From the NCBI RefSeq assembly GCF_905201705.1, contig NZ_CAJKOX010000004.1, positions 62,001 to 126,000 of the forward strand: a DNA stretch of 64,000 nucleotides, read 5' to 3'. The translations under genes were made by a program, and so were the position numbers. Shown piece after piece: positions 8,159-16,244 of this stretch. This stretch comes from an uncultured Marvinbryantia sp. (lineage in GTDB: Bacteria; Bacillota; Clostridia; Lachnospirales; Lachnospiraceae). Below the pieces are notes generated by a model. It saw only the letters and a list, made by a program, of their open reading frames with translations. It had not been told where the DNA came from and made no database searches. How positions within the stretch are numbered: position 1 is the first letter of the stretch; each line of letters begins with the position of its first letter.

Positions 8159-8941
8159 TCAATCGAACACGCCGCTGCGGATCCCTTCCAGATCAAGCGT
8201 CACAAACGAAAATCCCAATTCTTTTATTTTCTGAATCTGCCCGGTAAGCGCCACGATTTTTTCCATATCCTCCCGCGGCACTTCAATGCGCGCAATTTCA
8301 CCATGTACACGCACACGGCACGCCGGAAATCCGGCATCATGCAGGATTTTTTCCGACGCCCCCACTTTCTGCAGCTTTTCTGCCGTCAGATGCGTATTGT
8401 ATGGGAAACGGGACGCCAGACACGCCTGCGACGGCTTATTCCAGATGGCGATCCCCCACTCCTTTGCGCATACACGGATGTCTGCTTTTGTAAAACCGCA
8501 CGCAAAAAGCGGCGAGACAATGCCAATCTCCTCCGCTGCCTGCGCTCCCGGACGATACACCCTCGCATCGTCCGCGTTTTTTCCGTCCGCCACTGTCTGA
8601 AATCCATTTTCTGCAGCGCACTTCTGTATCCTGCTCATCAGATGCTTTTTGCAGAAATAGCAGCGCCGCTTATCGTTCGCTGCAAACTCCGGAATCGCAA
8701 GTACATCCACATCAAGGATACGGTAATCCGCTCCCATCTCTTTTAAAAGCGCTTCCGCCTCACACACCTCCGCCTCCGGCATCATCAGCCCCCGGCAAAG
8801 CACTGCCAGCACGCTGTCTCTTCCAAGCGCACGCAGTGCCGCCGCCAGCAAAAAATGCGAATCAATTCCTCCGGAATACGCAACCGCAAGTCTGCCTTTT
8901 TCCTGCAGAAGCCGCTGCAGTTTTTCTGTCTTTTCTGTCAT
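8159..8941 (-). CDS. larE: ATP-dependent sulfur transferase LarE
   Basis: LarE adenylates the carboxylates made by LarB and replaces them with thiocarboxylates. Visible are the PP-loop SGGIDS at 23-28, the RCYFCKKH motif near 93-100, and Cys174 in QACLASRFPY. That cysteine is in the place of the sacrificial cysteine of the L. plantarum enzyme (Cys176), which donates its own sulfur. The ATG at 8941 has AAGGAG eight bases before it; an upstream GTG is too close to that site. The length is 260 residues. It is the first gene of the lar operon. No larA lies in this window, so the enzyme receiving the cofactor must be elsewhere. Confidence 0.94.
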   Translation of the reverse strand: MTEKTEKLQRLLQEKGRLAVAYSGGIDSHFLLAAALRALGRDSVLAVLCRGLMMPEAEVCEAEALLKEMGADYRILDVDVLAIPEFAANDKRRCYFCKKHLMSRIQKCAAENGFQTVADGKNADDARVYRPGAQAAEEIGIVSPLFACGFTKADIRVCAKEWGIAIWNKPSQACLASRFPYNTHLTAEKLQKVGASEKILHDAGFPACRVRVHGEIARIEVPREDMEKIVALTGQIQKIKELGFSFVTLDLEGIRSGVFD

Positions 8942-8990
8942 ATCCACTGCTCCTTCAAATTAATGGCCCAGCACTTTCTGCGCCATCCGC

Positions 8991-10139
8991 TTACTCGATT
9001 ATGCGAAATTCTTCACATGTCATAGCCGCCCGCTTACTCCTTGTCAGATTACCCGAGATTTCCACATACAGCCCCTTTTCATGCGCTTCAATTGCTTTAT
9101 CATAATCGCTTTTCTCAAGCTGAACTGTCGTAATCCGTTTTTTATCATTTTCATCAAGGTAAACGACCGTAATCTTCCCCTCTTTTCTTTTTGTAACATC
9201 CGGGGATGACTCTAATTTATTTATCCTTCCAACAATTTTAGTTGAAGTTTTCTTCTTTTCCTTCAATTTTTCCGCTGCAATCGCTATCGGTTGACAGTAA
9301 TCATGTGTAAGCAATATCCTGCCTGGCACATCACGTTTATTTTTCACTGCCGGAGACCACTCAGCGATAAACTCCACATTAGCTCCCTCCGAATCAAGGT
9401 TTAGACCATTTAGCGCCTCGTAGAAATTGGCGCTTATGACATTCTCCCCGCTTTTCGAAAGCAGTCCTTCTAAATTGTCCTCATCTATATACATTTTAAT
9501 CTGACAGATATTTTCCATAACACGATTTGTAACCTGTCTGGTCAAAGAAGATGCGCATTGCTCCTCACCGGAAAAAATACTCAATTGTCTATAGCTTTCT
9601 TTCTCATCCAATTCAGCAAATGGGCAGACAACAGAAACCACATAGCTTCCGATTTCTGTCTGACCAAAGCGACATCCCGCCAAAAAATGTGAAACAACAT
9701 CATCTGTGCATCCCTGGTGATATTTTCTCGGATGCAGTATATCCAGTGCTGCTGCCGCCAGTAATTTTTTTGCATTCTCATATATCCGGATAGCATCGTC
9801 AAACAGAATGCTCCCCGCTTCTATATTCTTTCTCTCCAGTCTGATCTTCAAAATATCTGTATTCGGATTCAGCAAATAAAGCATTACCTGCTCGACCGCC
9901 TTATTCTCTGCCTCTGCAACAGTCATGATCGCCTTATACATCGCCTCTTTGTAATCTGACAGATGCTTTTCCATAGGTATTACCACCTGATAAAAATTAC
10001 CCTGCTTCTCATACTGATAAATTCTCACATATGTTTTTTTGCTGGGATATAACCTCCACCCCATATCTTTTAAATACTTTGCAAAGGCAAGGGGATTAAT
10101 CTTTTCTGTCAAATTCAAAAAGTCCACTGAATAAATCAC
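8991..10139 (-). CDS. uncharacterised protein partnered with DUF4365
   Basis: This 382-residue protein is one I cannot name. It resembles a widespread unnamed family I recall from actinobacteria and other bacteria, often described only as hypothetical. An N-terminal helical half contains ILHPRKYHQG and the stretch RFGQTEIGSYVVSVVCPF. The C-terminal ~80 residues look like a small beta-barrel domain (KIVGRINKLESS, ITVVYLDEN, DYDKAIEAHEKGLYVEISG), possibly an OB-fold (inference). GTG at 10139 is preferred because GGGAGG is seven bases upstream and it gives a 4-base GTGA overlap with the DUF4365 gene. The pair is AT-richer than the flanking lar and nfo genes. There is no signal peptide or membrane segment. 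Confidence 0.75.
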   Translation of the reverse strand: MIYSVDFLNLTEKINPLAFAKYLKDMGWRLYPSKKTYVRIYQYEKQGNFYQVVIPMEKHLSDYKEAMYKAIMTVAEAENKAVEQVMLYLLNPNTDILKIRLERKNIEAGSILFDDAIRIYENAKKLLAAAALDILHPRKYHQGCTDDVVSHFLAGCRFGQTEIGSYVVSVVCPFAELDEKESYRQLSIFSGEEQCASSLTRQVTNRVMENICQIKMYIDEDNLEGLLSKSGENVISANFYEALNGLNLDSEGANVEFIAEWSPAVKNKRDVPGRILLTHDYCQPIAIAAEKLKEKKKTSTKIVGRINKLESSPDVTKRKEGKITVVYLDENDKKRITTVQLEKSDYDKAIEAHEKGLYVEISGNLTRSKRAAMTCEEFRIIE

Positions 10140-10645
10140 GGCCATTCCTCCCTTGCAACCTTTTCTAAAATAAGAAGCAGCATTTCCGTATTCAGTACAT
10201 TCTTTTTTTCTATTCGGACGCTTACCGTACCAATCTTAGATGATTCCTGCTCCCCGGAAAATTCTGCCCAATACATACATCCTTTTAAGAGCAATTCTTC
10301 CCGGCTCCAGGACAACCACTCCTCATCCTTTTCCGGCAGCACCAGTAGCCCAAGAATAATCGGCGATGTAGCCGGCAGGCATAAATCATTATAATTCTTT
10401 ACCTTTAGCTTATATGTTATGGCGTCATCCTTTTCTGCATACTGGCTGACGGATGATGTACATTTTAGCTGTATTCTCAATTCAGCATTATATTTTCTCT
10501 GACCATCCAAAGTAATTGTCTTTTTAAGTATCCCATCTGTACTGTCCGCATCATGCCGGGTGATCTCATATGCTATGCCAGCATGTGCGCACAATGCAGA
10601 AATATAACTGATACTAATGTCTTCTTTTCTCTTTGTTATCTGCAT
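10136..10645 (-). CDS. DUF4365 protein, nuclease-fold candidate
   Basis: This 169-residue protein matches DUF4365 by memory: an N-terminal helix, then D34 and D37 (DADSTDG), then AELRIQLKCTSS with Q59 and K61, then LKVKNYNDL and later ILGLLVLPEKDEEWL and GCMYWAEFSG. The D...(E/Q)-x-K spacing is that of PD-(D/E)XK phosphodiesterases, so a nuclease fold is a reasonable inference; no activity is known to me. AAAGGAGGT is six bases from the ATG. It is overlapped by the following 382-residue gene, so the two are expressed together. Confidence 0.82.
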   Translation of the reverse strand: MQITKRKEDISISYISALCAHAGIAYEITRHDADSTDGILKKTITLDGQRKYNAELRIQLKCTSSVSQYAEKDDAITYKLKVKNYNDLCLPATSPIILGLLVLPEKDEEWLSWSREELLLKGCMYWAEFSGEQESSKIGTVSVRIEKKNVLNTEMLLLILEKVAREEWP

Positions 10646-10665
10646 AGCATACCTCCTTTTGCATC

Positions 10666-10695
10666 ATTATATCTCATATGCTATGATTATGTCCA
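10666..10695 (-). promoter_or_regulatory. predicted promoter of the DUF4365 unit
   Basis: TATAAT (10666-10671, minus strand) is preceded by TGGACA 18 bases away (10690-10695). It gives the DUF4365 pair its own promoter; no promoter is obvious in the 49 bases ahead of larE, so the lar genes may also be read from here. Confidence 0.5.
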
Positions 10696-10771
10696 CATAA
10701 AATTTATGAATTAAGTGTGAATTTCAAAGAGAAAGGTGTTTGAGGCTGGCGTGAACAGCAACAAGAAAATC

Positions 10772-11605
10772 TCAATGTTCATACCGGCTGCGGAGCAGCG
10801 CGATCTCCCGCGTATAGCCCTCGTCATCGTTCGGCGTCTCCAGAATAAACGGGAGATGGCAGAGCTTCGGATGATTGATCACGCGCACCAGCGCCTCCAG
10901 CCCGATCTGCCCTTCGCCGATCCTCGCATGGCGGTCTTTGTGACTGCCGAGCGGGTTCATGCTGTCGTTTAAGTGGATCGCACAGAGATGCTCAAGACCG
11001 ATGATGCGGTCAAACTCCTCCAGAACGCCGTCCAGATTTTCAGCAATATCATAGCCGCCGTCCCACACATGGCAGGTGTCCAGGCAGACGCCCATCTTTT
11101 CCTGCAGCTCCACCTTATCCAGAATGGCGCGCAGCTCCTCAAAATTCCGCCCGATCTCGCTGCCCTTGCCTGACATCGTCTCCAGCAGGACCGTCGTGCT
11201 CTGCTCCTTTGTGAGCGTTTCGTTTAACATCTGCGCCGTATAGGCAATTCCAACTTCTGCCCCCTGTTTCACATGACTGCCCGGATGAAAATTGTAGTAA
11301 TTTCCCGGCGTGTATTCCAGCCTTTTCAGATCGTCTGCAAAGGTATTTTTCGCAAATTCCCGCAGATGCGCGTCCGCCGAGCAGGGATTTAAGGTATAAG
11401 GCGCATGCGCCACCAGCTTTGCAAAGCCCTGTTCCTTCGCAAGCTCAAGAAACGCCGCCGCGTCCGCCGGATCGATCTCCTTTGCCTTTCCGCCGCGCGG
11501 ATTTCTGGTAAAAAACGCGAAAGTATTCGCGCCCAGCTTTATCGCCGTTTTCCCCATCGCAAGATACCCCTTCGAGAAGGACAGATGATTTCCTATTTTC
11601 AGCAT
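10772..11605 (-). CDS. nfo: endonuclease IV (AP endonuclease)
   Basis: Endonuclease IV cuts DNA 5' to abasic sites in base-excision repair and uses three zinc ions held by His, Asp and Glu residues in a TIM barrel. Seen here are GNHLSFSKG at the start, VAHAPYTLN, YNFHPGSHV, LLETMSGKGSEIG, VCLDTCHVWDGGYD, HLNDSMNPLGSHKDRHARIG and LETPNDD, which together supply the expected metal ligands. The length of 277 residues is normal. GAGAGGA precedes the ATG. It appears to be a single gene between the DUF4365 unit and DUF445. Confidence 0.96.
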   Translation of the reverse strand: MLKIGNHLSFSKGYLAMGKTAIKLGANTFAFFTRNPRGGKAKEIDPADAAAFLELAKEQGFAKLVAHAPYTLNPCSADAHLREFAKNTFADDLKRLEYTPGNYYNFHPGSHVKQGAEVGIAYTAQMLNETLTKEQSTTVLLETMSGKGSEIGRNFEELRAILDKVELQEKMGVCLDTCHVWDGGYDIAENLDGVLEEFDRIIGLEHLCAIHLNDSMNPLGSHKDRHARIGEGQIGLEALVRVINHPKLCHLPFILETPNDDEGYTREIALLRSRYEH

Positions 11606-11637
11606 AACAATTCCTCTCTATCACAAAATACTGTGCT

Positions 11638-12531
11638 TCAGAAAAGCAGGTTCACAAAGCCGATCACCGCACCGAGCAGACCGCCGATCCACACCAGCGC
11701 GTTCAGCTCTTTGCGTGAGATCTCCATGATCAGCGCCTCCAGCTCCTTTATATCAAACTCGTTGATCTTATCCTCGACAATACCAGAAACATCCAGCCGC
11801 TCGATAAAGCGCCCGGATTTCTTTTCCAGTATCTCCAGATACAGATTCCATATCTTTTCCTTGAACATATCTTTTTTCTGCCAGAGCCAGATGGCGGCCT
11901 CCTTTATCGGCTTGTCCATCCATTTCCGGTATTCATCGTCGATATAGCCCTTAATGATTTCCGGACACTGCTCCCCGATCACCTCGTCGATCCGCTGCGC
12001 AATCGTCTCCTGTGACTTGCGGATCGCCGGCTCCGCTACCATTGCCACCATGGTGTTTAAATTCGACAGAACCTCCTCGATCGCGTACTCCAGAATAGTA
12101 TCCCCGATCTTCTGGGATACGAGCCGCTCCGTCACATAAGCAGACACATTATCTCCCACATATTCCACGGCGGAATCAACCGGAAGATACAGCCCTTTCT
12201 GTTCCAGAAATTCATGCACCGTCCCCTCTTCGTGACCGAGCTTTTCTATCACGCTGTCCACCTTTTTGTCAAAAGCGCCGTGCAGTGTATCCGACGCGAG
12301 CGCTTTCTGCAGCGTGTCTTTATCAAGCAGTTTATCCCCGATTACCTTGCCGATCGCTTTTGCGATGCGGGGCTGCTCCTTTGGGATCAGTCCCGGCGTA
12401 AACGGCAGGGTAAATTTGCCGATTTTCACCGGATGGAACGGGCGGAACAGCATTTTGATCGCAATCCCGTTCGTGATAAGACCGATCAGGCCGCCGATCA
12501 CCGGCGCGGCAATTATTTTTAAATCTATCAT
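11638..12531 (-). CDS. DUF445 family membrane protein
   Basis: This 297-residue protein starts MIDLKIIAAPVIGGLIGLIT, with a hydrophobic N-terminal segment, then the family hallmark GIAIKMLFRPF and PFTPGLIPKEQPRIA. A long helical amphipathic middle follows, and a C-terminal hydrophobic segment WIGGLLGAVIGFVNLLF. DUF445 proteins are membrane anchored at both ends; their role is unknown. The ATG at 12531 has only a poor ribosome site of its own (GAGTGG) and overlaps the stop of an upstream 24-codon frame by ATGA, so it may rely on coupling. A longer in-frame GTG start at 12609 is possible but less convincing. Confidence 0.85.
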   Translation of the reverse strand: MIDLKIIAAPVIGGLIGLITNGIAIKMLFRPFHPVKIGKFTLPFTPGLIPKEQPRIAKAIGKVIGDKLLDKDTLQKALASDTLHGAFDKKVDSVIEKLGHEEGTVHEFLEQKGLYLPVDSAVEYVGDNVSAYVTERLVSQKIGDTILEYAIEEVLSNLNTMVAMVAEPAIRKSQETIAQRIDEVIGEQCPEIIKGYIDDEYRKWMDKPIKEAAIWLWQKKDMFKEKIWNLYLEILEKKSGRFIERLDVSGIVEDKINEFDIKELEALIMEISRKELNALVWIGGLLGAVIGFVNLLF

Positions 12532-12602
12532 TCCAACCACTCTTTTTCTATTGTTTCCTTTAGCGTTCCAGACATCTGATAAAAGTGTTCCTTCGTTTCC
12601 AT
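12528..12602 (-). CDS. 24-residue upstream ORF coupled to DUF445
   Basis: ATG at 12602, preceded by AGAGGTGCTTT, opens a 24-codon frame (METKEHFYQMSG then LKETIEKEWLE) that ends in TGA sharing the bases ATGA with the DUF445 start. It is charged and probably helical. It could be a leader that controls DUF445 translation or a real small protein; it could also be an old frameshifted start. Nothing else supports it. Confidence 0.4.
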   Translation of the reverse strand: METKEHFYQMSGTLKETIEKEWLE

Positions 12603-12620
12603 AAAGCACCTCTGTTAGCT

Positions 12621-12650
12621 ATCATACCATATTTCACAGGCTGCTGTCCA
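12621..12650 (-). promoter_or_regulatory. predicted promoter for DUF445 unit
   Basis: On the minus strand TGGACA (12645-12650) and TATGAT (12621-12626) are 18 bases apart, directly upstream of the small ORF. Confidence 0.45.
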
Positions 12651-12877
12651 TGAAATTATCCCCGTCCGGACAGCATTCAACGAATACGATAATTTCAGAC
12701 TTCTTTTCTGGTTTCCCGCATGAATTTTCCGACTCTGCACACACTATTTTTTGAAAAATCAAATGCCTCGCGGGAGTCGCCAAATGGATACCTGGGCCCG
12801 TTGCCCGCGGGACTAATTATGATGTTGGGGCCAAAATCCCCGACTATGATGCGTTTACACGAAAGGAGACGTTACGT
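12634..12877. other. structured intergenic block of unknown nature
   Basis: This block separates DUF445 from an 87-residue ORF. It contains GC-rich complementary runs (for example GGGCCC, CCCGCGGG, and GGGG paired with CCCC across CCAAAAT near 12826-12841). It also holds a minus-strand 36-codon frame from GTG at 12744 to 12634 that includes IIVFVECCPDGDNFMDSSL. I recall very similar peptide strings in other Lachnospiraceae annotations, so this may be a widespread repeat, but that is memory only. Confidence 0.4.
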
Positions 12878-13141
12878 ATGAAGAGAAAAGAAACGAACGA
12901 GACGATTATCGAGTCCTACGATTACCTTGGAAAGTCCGCTTCCCGGACAGACTGCACCGGCCTGATCCCCTCAGCGCTGCAGAGCGATTACGAATTGGAA
13001 TCTTATGAAAGTATCTATCCGTTCCGTCCGCCGCACATCGCTGGCGAGACGGAATCAGATGCCGTTTCCGGCAGAGCAGAGCCAAACGCAAAGTCAGCTG
13101 CTATTCACTCCGTTCACAGCGACCTTCGCAAATCCATTTAA
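12878..13141 (+). CDS. hypothetical 87-residue protein ending in a repeat
   Basis: AAGGAGA lies nine bases before the ATG, which supports translation. The protein begins MKRKETNETIIESYDYLGKS and is polar, with no membrane segment or motif I know. Its last 15 or so residues (SAAIHSVHSDLRKSI) and the stop codon are encoded by copy 2 of the dispersed palindromic repeat, so the original C-terminus has been replaced or the ORF is itself decaying. It may not be functional. Confidence 0.4.
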   Translation: MKRKETNETIIESYDYLGKSASRTDCTGLIPSALQSDYELESYESIYPFRPPHIAGETESDAVSGRAEPNAKSAAIHSVHSDLRKSI

Positions 13142-13153
13142 CCAAAGTGAGAC
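13095..13153 (+). repeat. dispersed palindromic repeat, copy 2
   Basis: This copy is eroded. CTGCTATTCACTCCGTTCAC and CAGCGACCTTCGCAAATCCA align with copies 1 and 3, but the downstream TAAAATTCGC part is lost. It is read as coding sequence at the end of the 87-residue ORF. Confidence 0.7.
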
Positions 13154-13175
13154 TTTTGTAAAGAGTAATACAAAA
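13154..13175 (+). promoter_or_regulatory. inverted repeat upstream of DUF362 promoter
   Basis: TTTTGTA (13154-13160) and TACAAAA (13169-13175) form a perfect 7-bp inverted repeat with an 8-base spacer, ending five bases before the -35 box. It is a possible operator; no regulator is identified. Confidence 0.35.
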
Positions 13176-13180
13176 TCCAC

Positions 13181-13210
13181 TTGTACGAACCACCTCCTGT
13201 GATATATAAT
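13181..13210 (+). promoter_or_regulatory. predicted promoter of DUF362 gene
   Basis: TTGTAC (13181-13186) and TATAAT (13205-13210) are separated by 18 bases, 36 bases upstream of the ATG. Confidence 0.6.
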
Positions 13211-13246
13211 AAACTACGAGTAAAAATTATTCACAGGAGGTACATA

Positions 13247-14365
13247 ATGGAAAAGTCAAAGGTTTATTTTACCAACCTGCGCACAGACGGAAACCACACT
13301 CTGCAGCAGAAGCTTGCGCATCTGATTAAAAAAGCGGGCATCGCCAACATTGATTTTGAGAATAAATATACGGCAATTAAAATCCACTTTGGCGAGCCGG
13401 GCAACCTTGCCTACCTGCGCCCGAATTACGCAAAGACGGTGGTCGACATCGTGAAGGAGCTGGGCGGCAAACCGTTTCTGACGGACTGCAACACGCTCTA
13501 TGTCGGCGGACGCAAAAATGCGCTGGATCATATCGAGAGCGCTTATGTGAACGGATTCTCCCCGTTTTCCACAGGTTGTCACATTCTGATCGCCGACGGT
13601 CTGAAGGGCACGGACGACGTGCTGGTCCCGGTAGAAGGCGGCGATTATGTAAAGGAAGCGAAGATCGGACGCGCCGTGATGGACGCCGATATCGTCATCA
13701 GCCTGAGTCATTTTAAAGGACATGAGGCGACCGGCTTCGGCGGCGCTCTGAAGAATCTCGGCATGGGCTGCGGTTCCCGCGCCGGAAAAATGGAAATGCA
13801 CAGCGCCGGAAAGCCGTCTGTAAATGCGGACGCCTGCGTGGGCTGCGGAGCCTGCACACGGATCTGCGCGCACGGAGCCGCTGTTGTGACAGACAGAAAG
13901 GCTTCCATCGATCACAATAAATGCGTAGGCTGCGGCAGATGCATCGGCGTCTGTCCGAAGGATGCGGTAGAAGCGGCAAGCGACGAGGCAAATGATATCT
14001 TAAACTGCAAGATTGCCGAATATTCCAAGGCAGTCATCGACGGCAGGCCGAATTTCCACATCAGCCTAGTGATCGATGTTTCCCCGAACTGCGACTGTCA
14101 CGCGGAAAACGATCTCCCGATCGTGCCGGACGTGGGCATGTTCGCCTCCTTCGACCCGGTAGCGCTCGACGTGGCATGTGCGGACGCGGTGAATGCGCAG
14201 CCTGTCATCCACGGAAGTATCCTCGATGAAGCGCGCCAGAAGCACGATCACACCGGACACGATCATTTCCACATGAATCATCCGGATACAAACTGGAAAT
14301 CCTGCATCGAACATGCAAAGAAGATCGGCATCGGAACCGATGAATACGAATTGATTGAAGTGTAA
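13247..14365 (+). CDS. DUF362 protein with two 4Fe-4S clusters
   Basis: This 372-residue protein has a DUF362 domain (residues 1 to about 185, KVYFTNLRT ... GGALKNLGMGCG) followed by a dicluster ferredoxin module with CVGCGACTRIC and CVGCGRCIGVCPKDA (about 195-235). A C-terminal part resembles the end of the DUF362 fold and contains a His-rich stretch KHDHTGHDHFHMNH. It is an iron-sulfur redox protein of unknown partner. CAGGAGG lies seven bases before the ATG at 13247; the longer ORF to 13181 starts inside the promoter. It appears monocistronic. Confidence 0.92.
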   Translation: MEKSKVYFTNLRTDGNHTLQQKLAHLIKKAGIANIDFENKYTAIKIHFGEPGNLAYLRPNYAKTVVDIVKELGGKPFLTDCNTLYVGGRKNALDHIESAYVNGFSPFSTGCHILIADGLKGTDDVLVPVEGGDYVKEAKIGRAVMDADIVISLSHFKGHEATGFGGALKNLGMGCGSRAGKMEMHSAGKPSVNADACVGCGACTRICAHGAAVVTDRKASIDHNKCVGCGRCIGVCPKDAVEAASDEANDILNCKIAEYSKAVIDGRPNFHISLVIDVSPNCDCHAENDLPIVPDVGMFASFDPVALDVACADAVNAQPVIHGSILDEARQKHDHTGHDHFHMNHPDTNWKSCIEHAKKIGIGTDEYELIEV

Positions 14366-14378
14366 AAAATGTTTTTCT

Positions 14379-14420
14379 TCAGAAAATCAGCAGCCGTTTC
14401 ACCGGCTGCTGATTTTCTGA
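14379..14420. terminator. 18-bp perfect bidirectional terminator hairpin
   Basis: An 18-bp perfect stem (arms 14379-14396 and 14403-14420, loop TTTCAC) separates DUF362 from the convergent FUSC-like gene. The right half encodes the last residues of that gene. On the minus strand a T6 run follows a few bases beyond the stem. Confidence 0.85.
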
Positions 14421-14926
14421 GTCATCCAGGTCACCGCCATGACCACCAACACAGCATACATTGTAGAAACCAGCCGGAACACGCCATACCAGATGCGGGC
14501 TGTTCCAGGCAGGGTACATGCAACCAGCACAAACGTAACGCCGCCAATTCTGGCATTTATATAAGGTACCCCCGCCGCCTTGCACAGATACAGTGTCAGT
14601 AATACACCTGCCGCCACCATAAGCGGCATTAGCCATTCATTGGCTGCCGCCTGATCAATAAGAATTACCGCCAACGCCGTCAGCCCGCCGATCGCTGTAA
14701 TAATCAAACGGTTAATGCTGGCTTTCCTGCTGGCTGGCAAATTTTCCTGGCAGCAGAGCAGGCAGGCAATGCATGACGTCATTTTCTGTACAATTTCCAG
14801 CTTCATAGTTCCAAAAGAAAAATTTACGCCAAAATGATCCAGAACCGTCGCCGTTAATCCGCAGATCAGTACCGAAACCGCAATCCGCATATCCAGAGCG
14901 GTAATTCTTTTTTCTTCTGCTCCCAT
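14399..14926 (-). CDS. FUSC-like / aromatic acid exporter family membrane protein
   Basis: This is a 175-residue membrane protein with about five hydrophobic segments. The opening RITALDMRIAVSVLICGL and the paired helices resemble the N-terminal membrane half of the aromatic-acid exporter/FUSC families, without the large cytoplasmic C-terminal half. GGAGAAGCGG precedes the ATG. It follows the alpha/beta hydrolase by 38 bases and is probably the last gene of the peptide-type ABC operon, which suggests removal of a product of that pathway (inference). The family match is moderate. Confidence 0.7.
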   Translation of the reverse strand: MGAEEKRITALDMRIAVSVLICGLTATVLDHFGVNFSFGTMKLEIVQKMTSCIACLLCCQENLPASRKASINRLIITAIGGLTALAVILIDQAAANEWLMPLMVAAGVLLTLYLCKAAGVPYINARIGGVTFVLVACTLPGTARIWYGVFRLVSTMYAVLVVMAVTWMTQKISSR

Positions 14927-14964
14927 CCGCTTCTCCTCTTTTCAAGATATTATGTAATCACACC

Positions 14965-16227
14965 TTAAAATCCTGTCTTTTCCAGCCAGTCTGCCGCAAA
15001 ATCAAAGCAGTTTTTTACTGTATCGCCAAACTCGCCCGGATACTTTTGCGCATCCTCCTGTGGCGTAAAGTTATGGGAAGCCCCCCGTACAAAGGCAATC
15101 GTCTTGTCTTTGCTGGCAATATTTTCGTAAATCTGCTCCGAAGCTAAAAATTCATAGCTCCCGGTCATTCCCATAATCAATGCAGGAACCGTCACTCCCA
15201 TTACATTTCCCGGCGTGCAGCAATAACTGGATTTCCATTCTATTCCGTAAATACGGCTTTCATCGTAGTAGAACCCATTTGTCCGCACCGCCGAATTTGT
15301 CAGATAGGTTCTTACCGTAGAAACGTTCGTCGCCATTTCGTTTACCGTTACCATATTTTTTGTAAAATGCGGTTTTCTAAGAGAATAAATTACTTCCGTT
15401 TTTATTGTCCCATCCGCATAAATCTGCGGCCATTCATGAATGGTGTGGCTCAGAAGGCGGATATCCTGCGGAAACAGTTTGTTATTTGGTGCCATCTGGG
15501 AACCGCCCGCCACCACAAAGGGTTCATCATCTTCAAAATTACCATTTTTTTCATCAATTGCACGCAGTCGGTCCAGCGCGGCGTCAATAAGAGCTTCATT
15601 TCTCTTTTCCTGCGCTTTCTGGTATTTGCGGATAAATTCTTCTGAATAGTGCGCACCATTTTCCGAAAATCCATTTGCCGGATCAAACAGATCAAAACCC
15701 GGTCTTAAATTACGGCTGCTGAGGTTGTCAGAAATCCCCGGCTCCAGACTAAGCAGTGTCATTACGCCGTTTCCCCAGTTTGAATCCAACAGCATAATAG
15801 CATCTGCCGCCGGAAGCTCTCCGATATCTGAAAGCTTGATAATTTTTTCTTCGTCCTGAAAGGTTTTTACTCCGTTTTCCGCCACATTCTGATATGCACT
15901 CATGAGCGTGGCGCCGCCGCTATGTCCAAGCAGAACCACCTTTTCCACTGAGTCCAGATTTTTCAGATAAGTCATCGCCCGCGCTGCATCCAGCAGCTTC
16001 CGGTCCAGTGTCTCACACGATTTTTCCACTCTGGAAGCCAGCACAGTAAACCCGCGCTTTGCCAGCTCAGGTGCCGGAACAAAGCCGTAATAAGTATCAT
16101 CCGAATGCATCAGCAGGATACCGGTTCCCCGTCTCTGCTCCGGCGATACCGGCTCATATAGAATGCCGCCCTGTTCCCGTCCAAGTGGTATATAAGTATT
16201 TTTAATCTCGCAATATGTTCTTTCCAT
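14965..16227 (-). CDS. alpha/beta hydrolase family protein
   Basis: This 420-residue protein has an alpha/beta hydrolase core: the strand GTGILLMHSDDTYYGF, the nucleophile elbow GHSGG with Ser103, and a likely catalytic His in RGASHNFTPQ near the C-terminus. A long insert with a helical cap sits between. It lacks a signal peptide, so it acts in the cytoplasm. I prefer ATG 16227 (AAGGAG nine bases upstream) to ATG 16248, which overlaps the stop of the lactonase gene. Its position after an uptake system and a lactonase suggests it cleaves an imported ester or amide; the substrate is unknown. Confidence 0.8.
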   Translation of the reverse strand: MERTYCEIKNTYIPLGREQGGILYEPVSPEQRRGTGILLMHSDDTYYGFVPAPELAKRGFTVLASRVEKSCETLDRKLLDAARAMTYLKNLDSVEKVVLLGHSGGATLMSAYQNVAENGVKTFQDEEKIIKLSDIGELPAADAIMLLDSNWGNGVMTLLSLEPGISDNLSSRNLRPGFDLFDPANGFSENGAHYSEEFIRKYQKAQEKRNEALIDAALDRLRAIDEKNGNFEDDEPFVVAGGSQMAPNNKLFPQDIRLLSHTIHEWPQIYADGTIKTEVIYSLRKPHFTKNMVTVNEMATNVSTVRTYLTNSAVRTNGFYYDESRIYGIEWKSSYCCTPGNVMGVTVPALIMGMTGSYEFLASEQIYENIASKDKTIAFVRGASHNFTPQEDAQKYPGEFGDTVKNCFDFAADWLEKTGF

Positions 16228-16244
16228 ATCGATAAACTCCTTCA

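Noticed and set aside
8942..8990. A tiny frame MAQKVLGH before larE
   Set aside because: Eight codons with only a weak ribosome site and no sign of conservation; too short to support.
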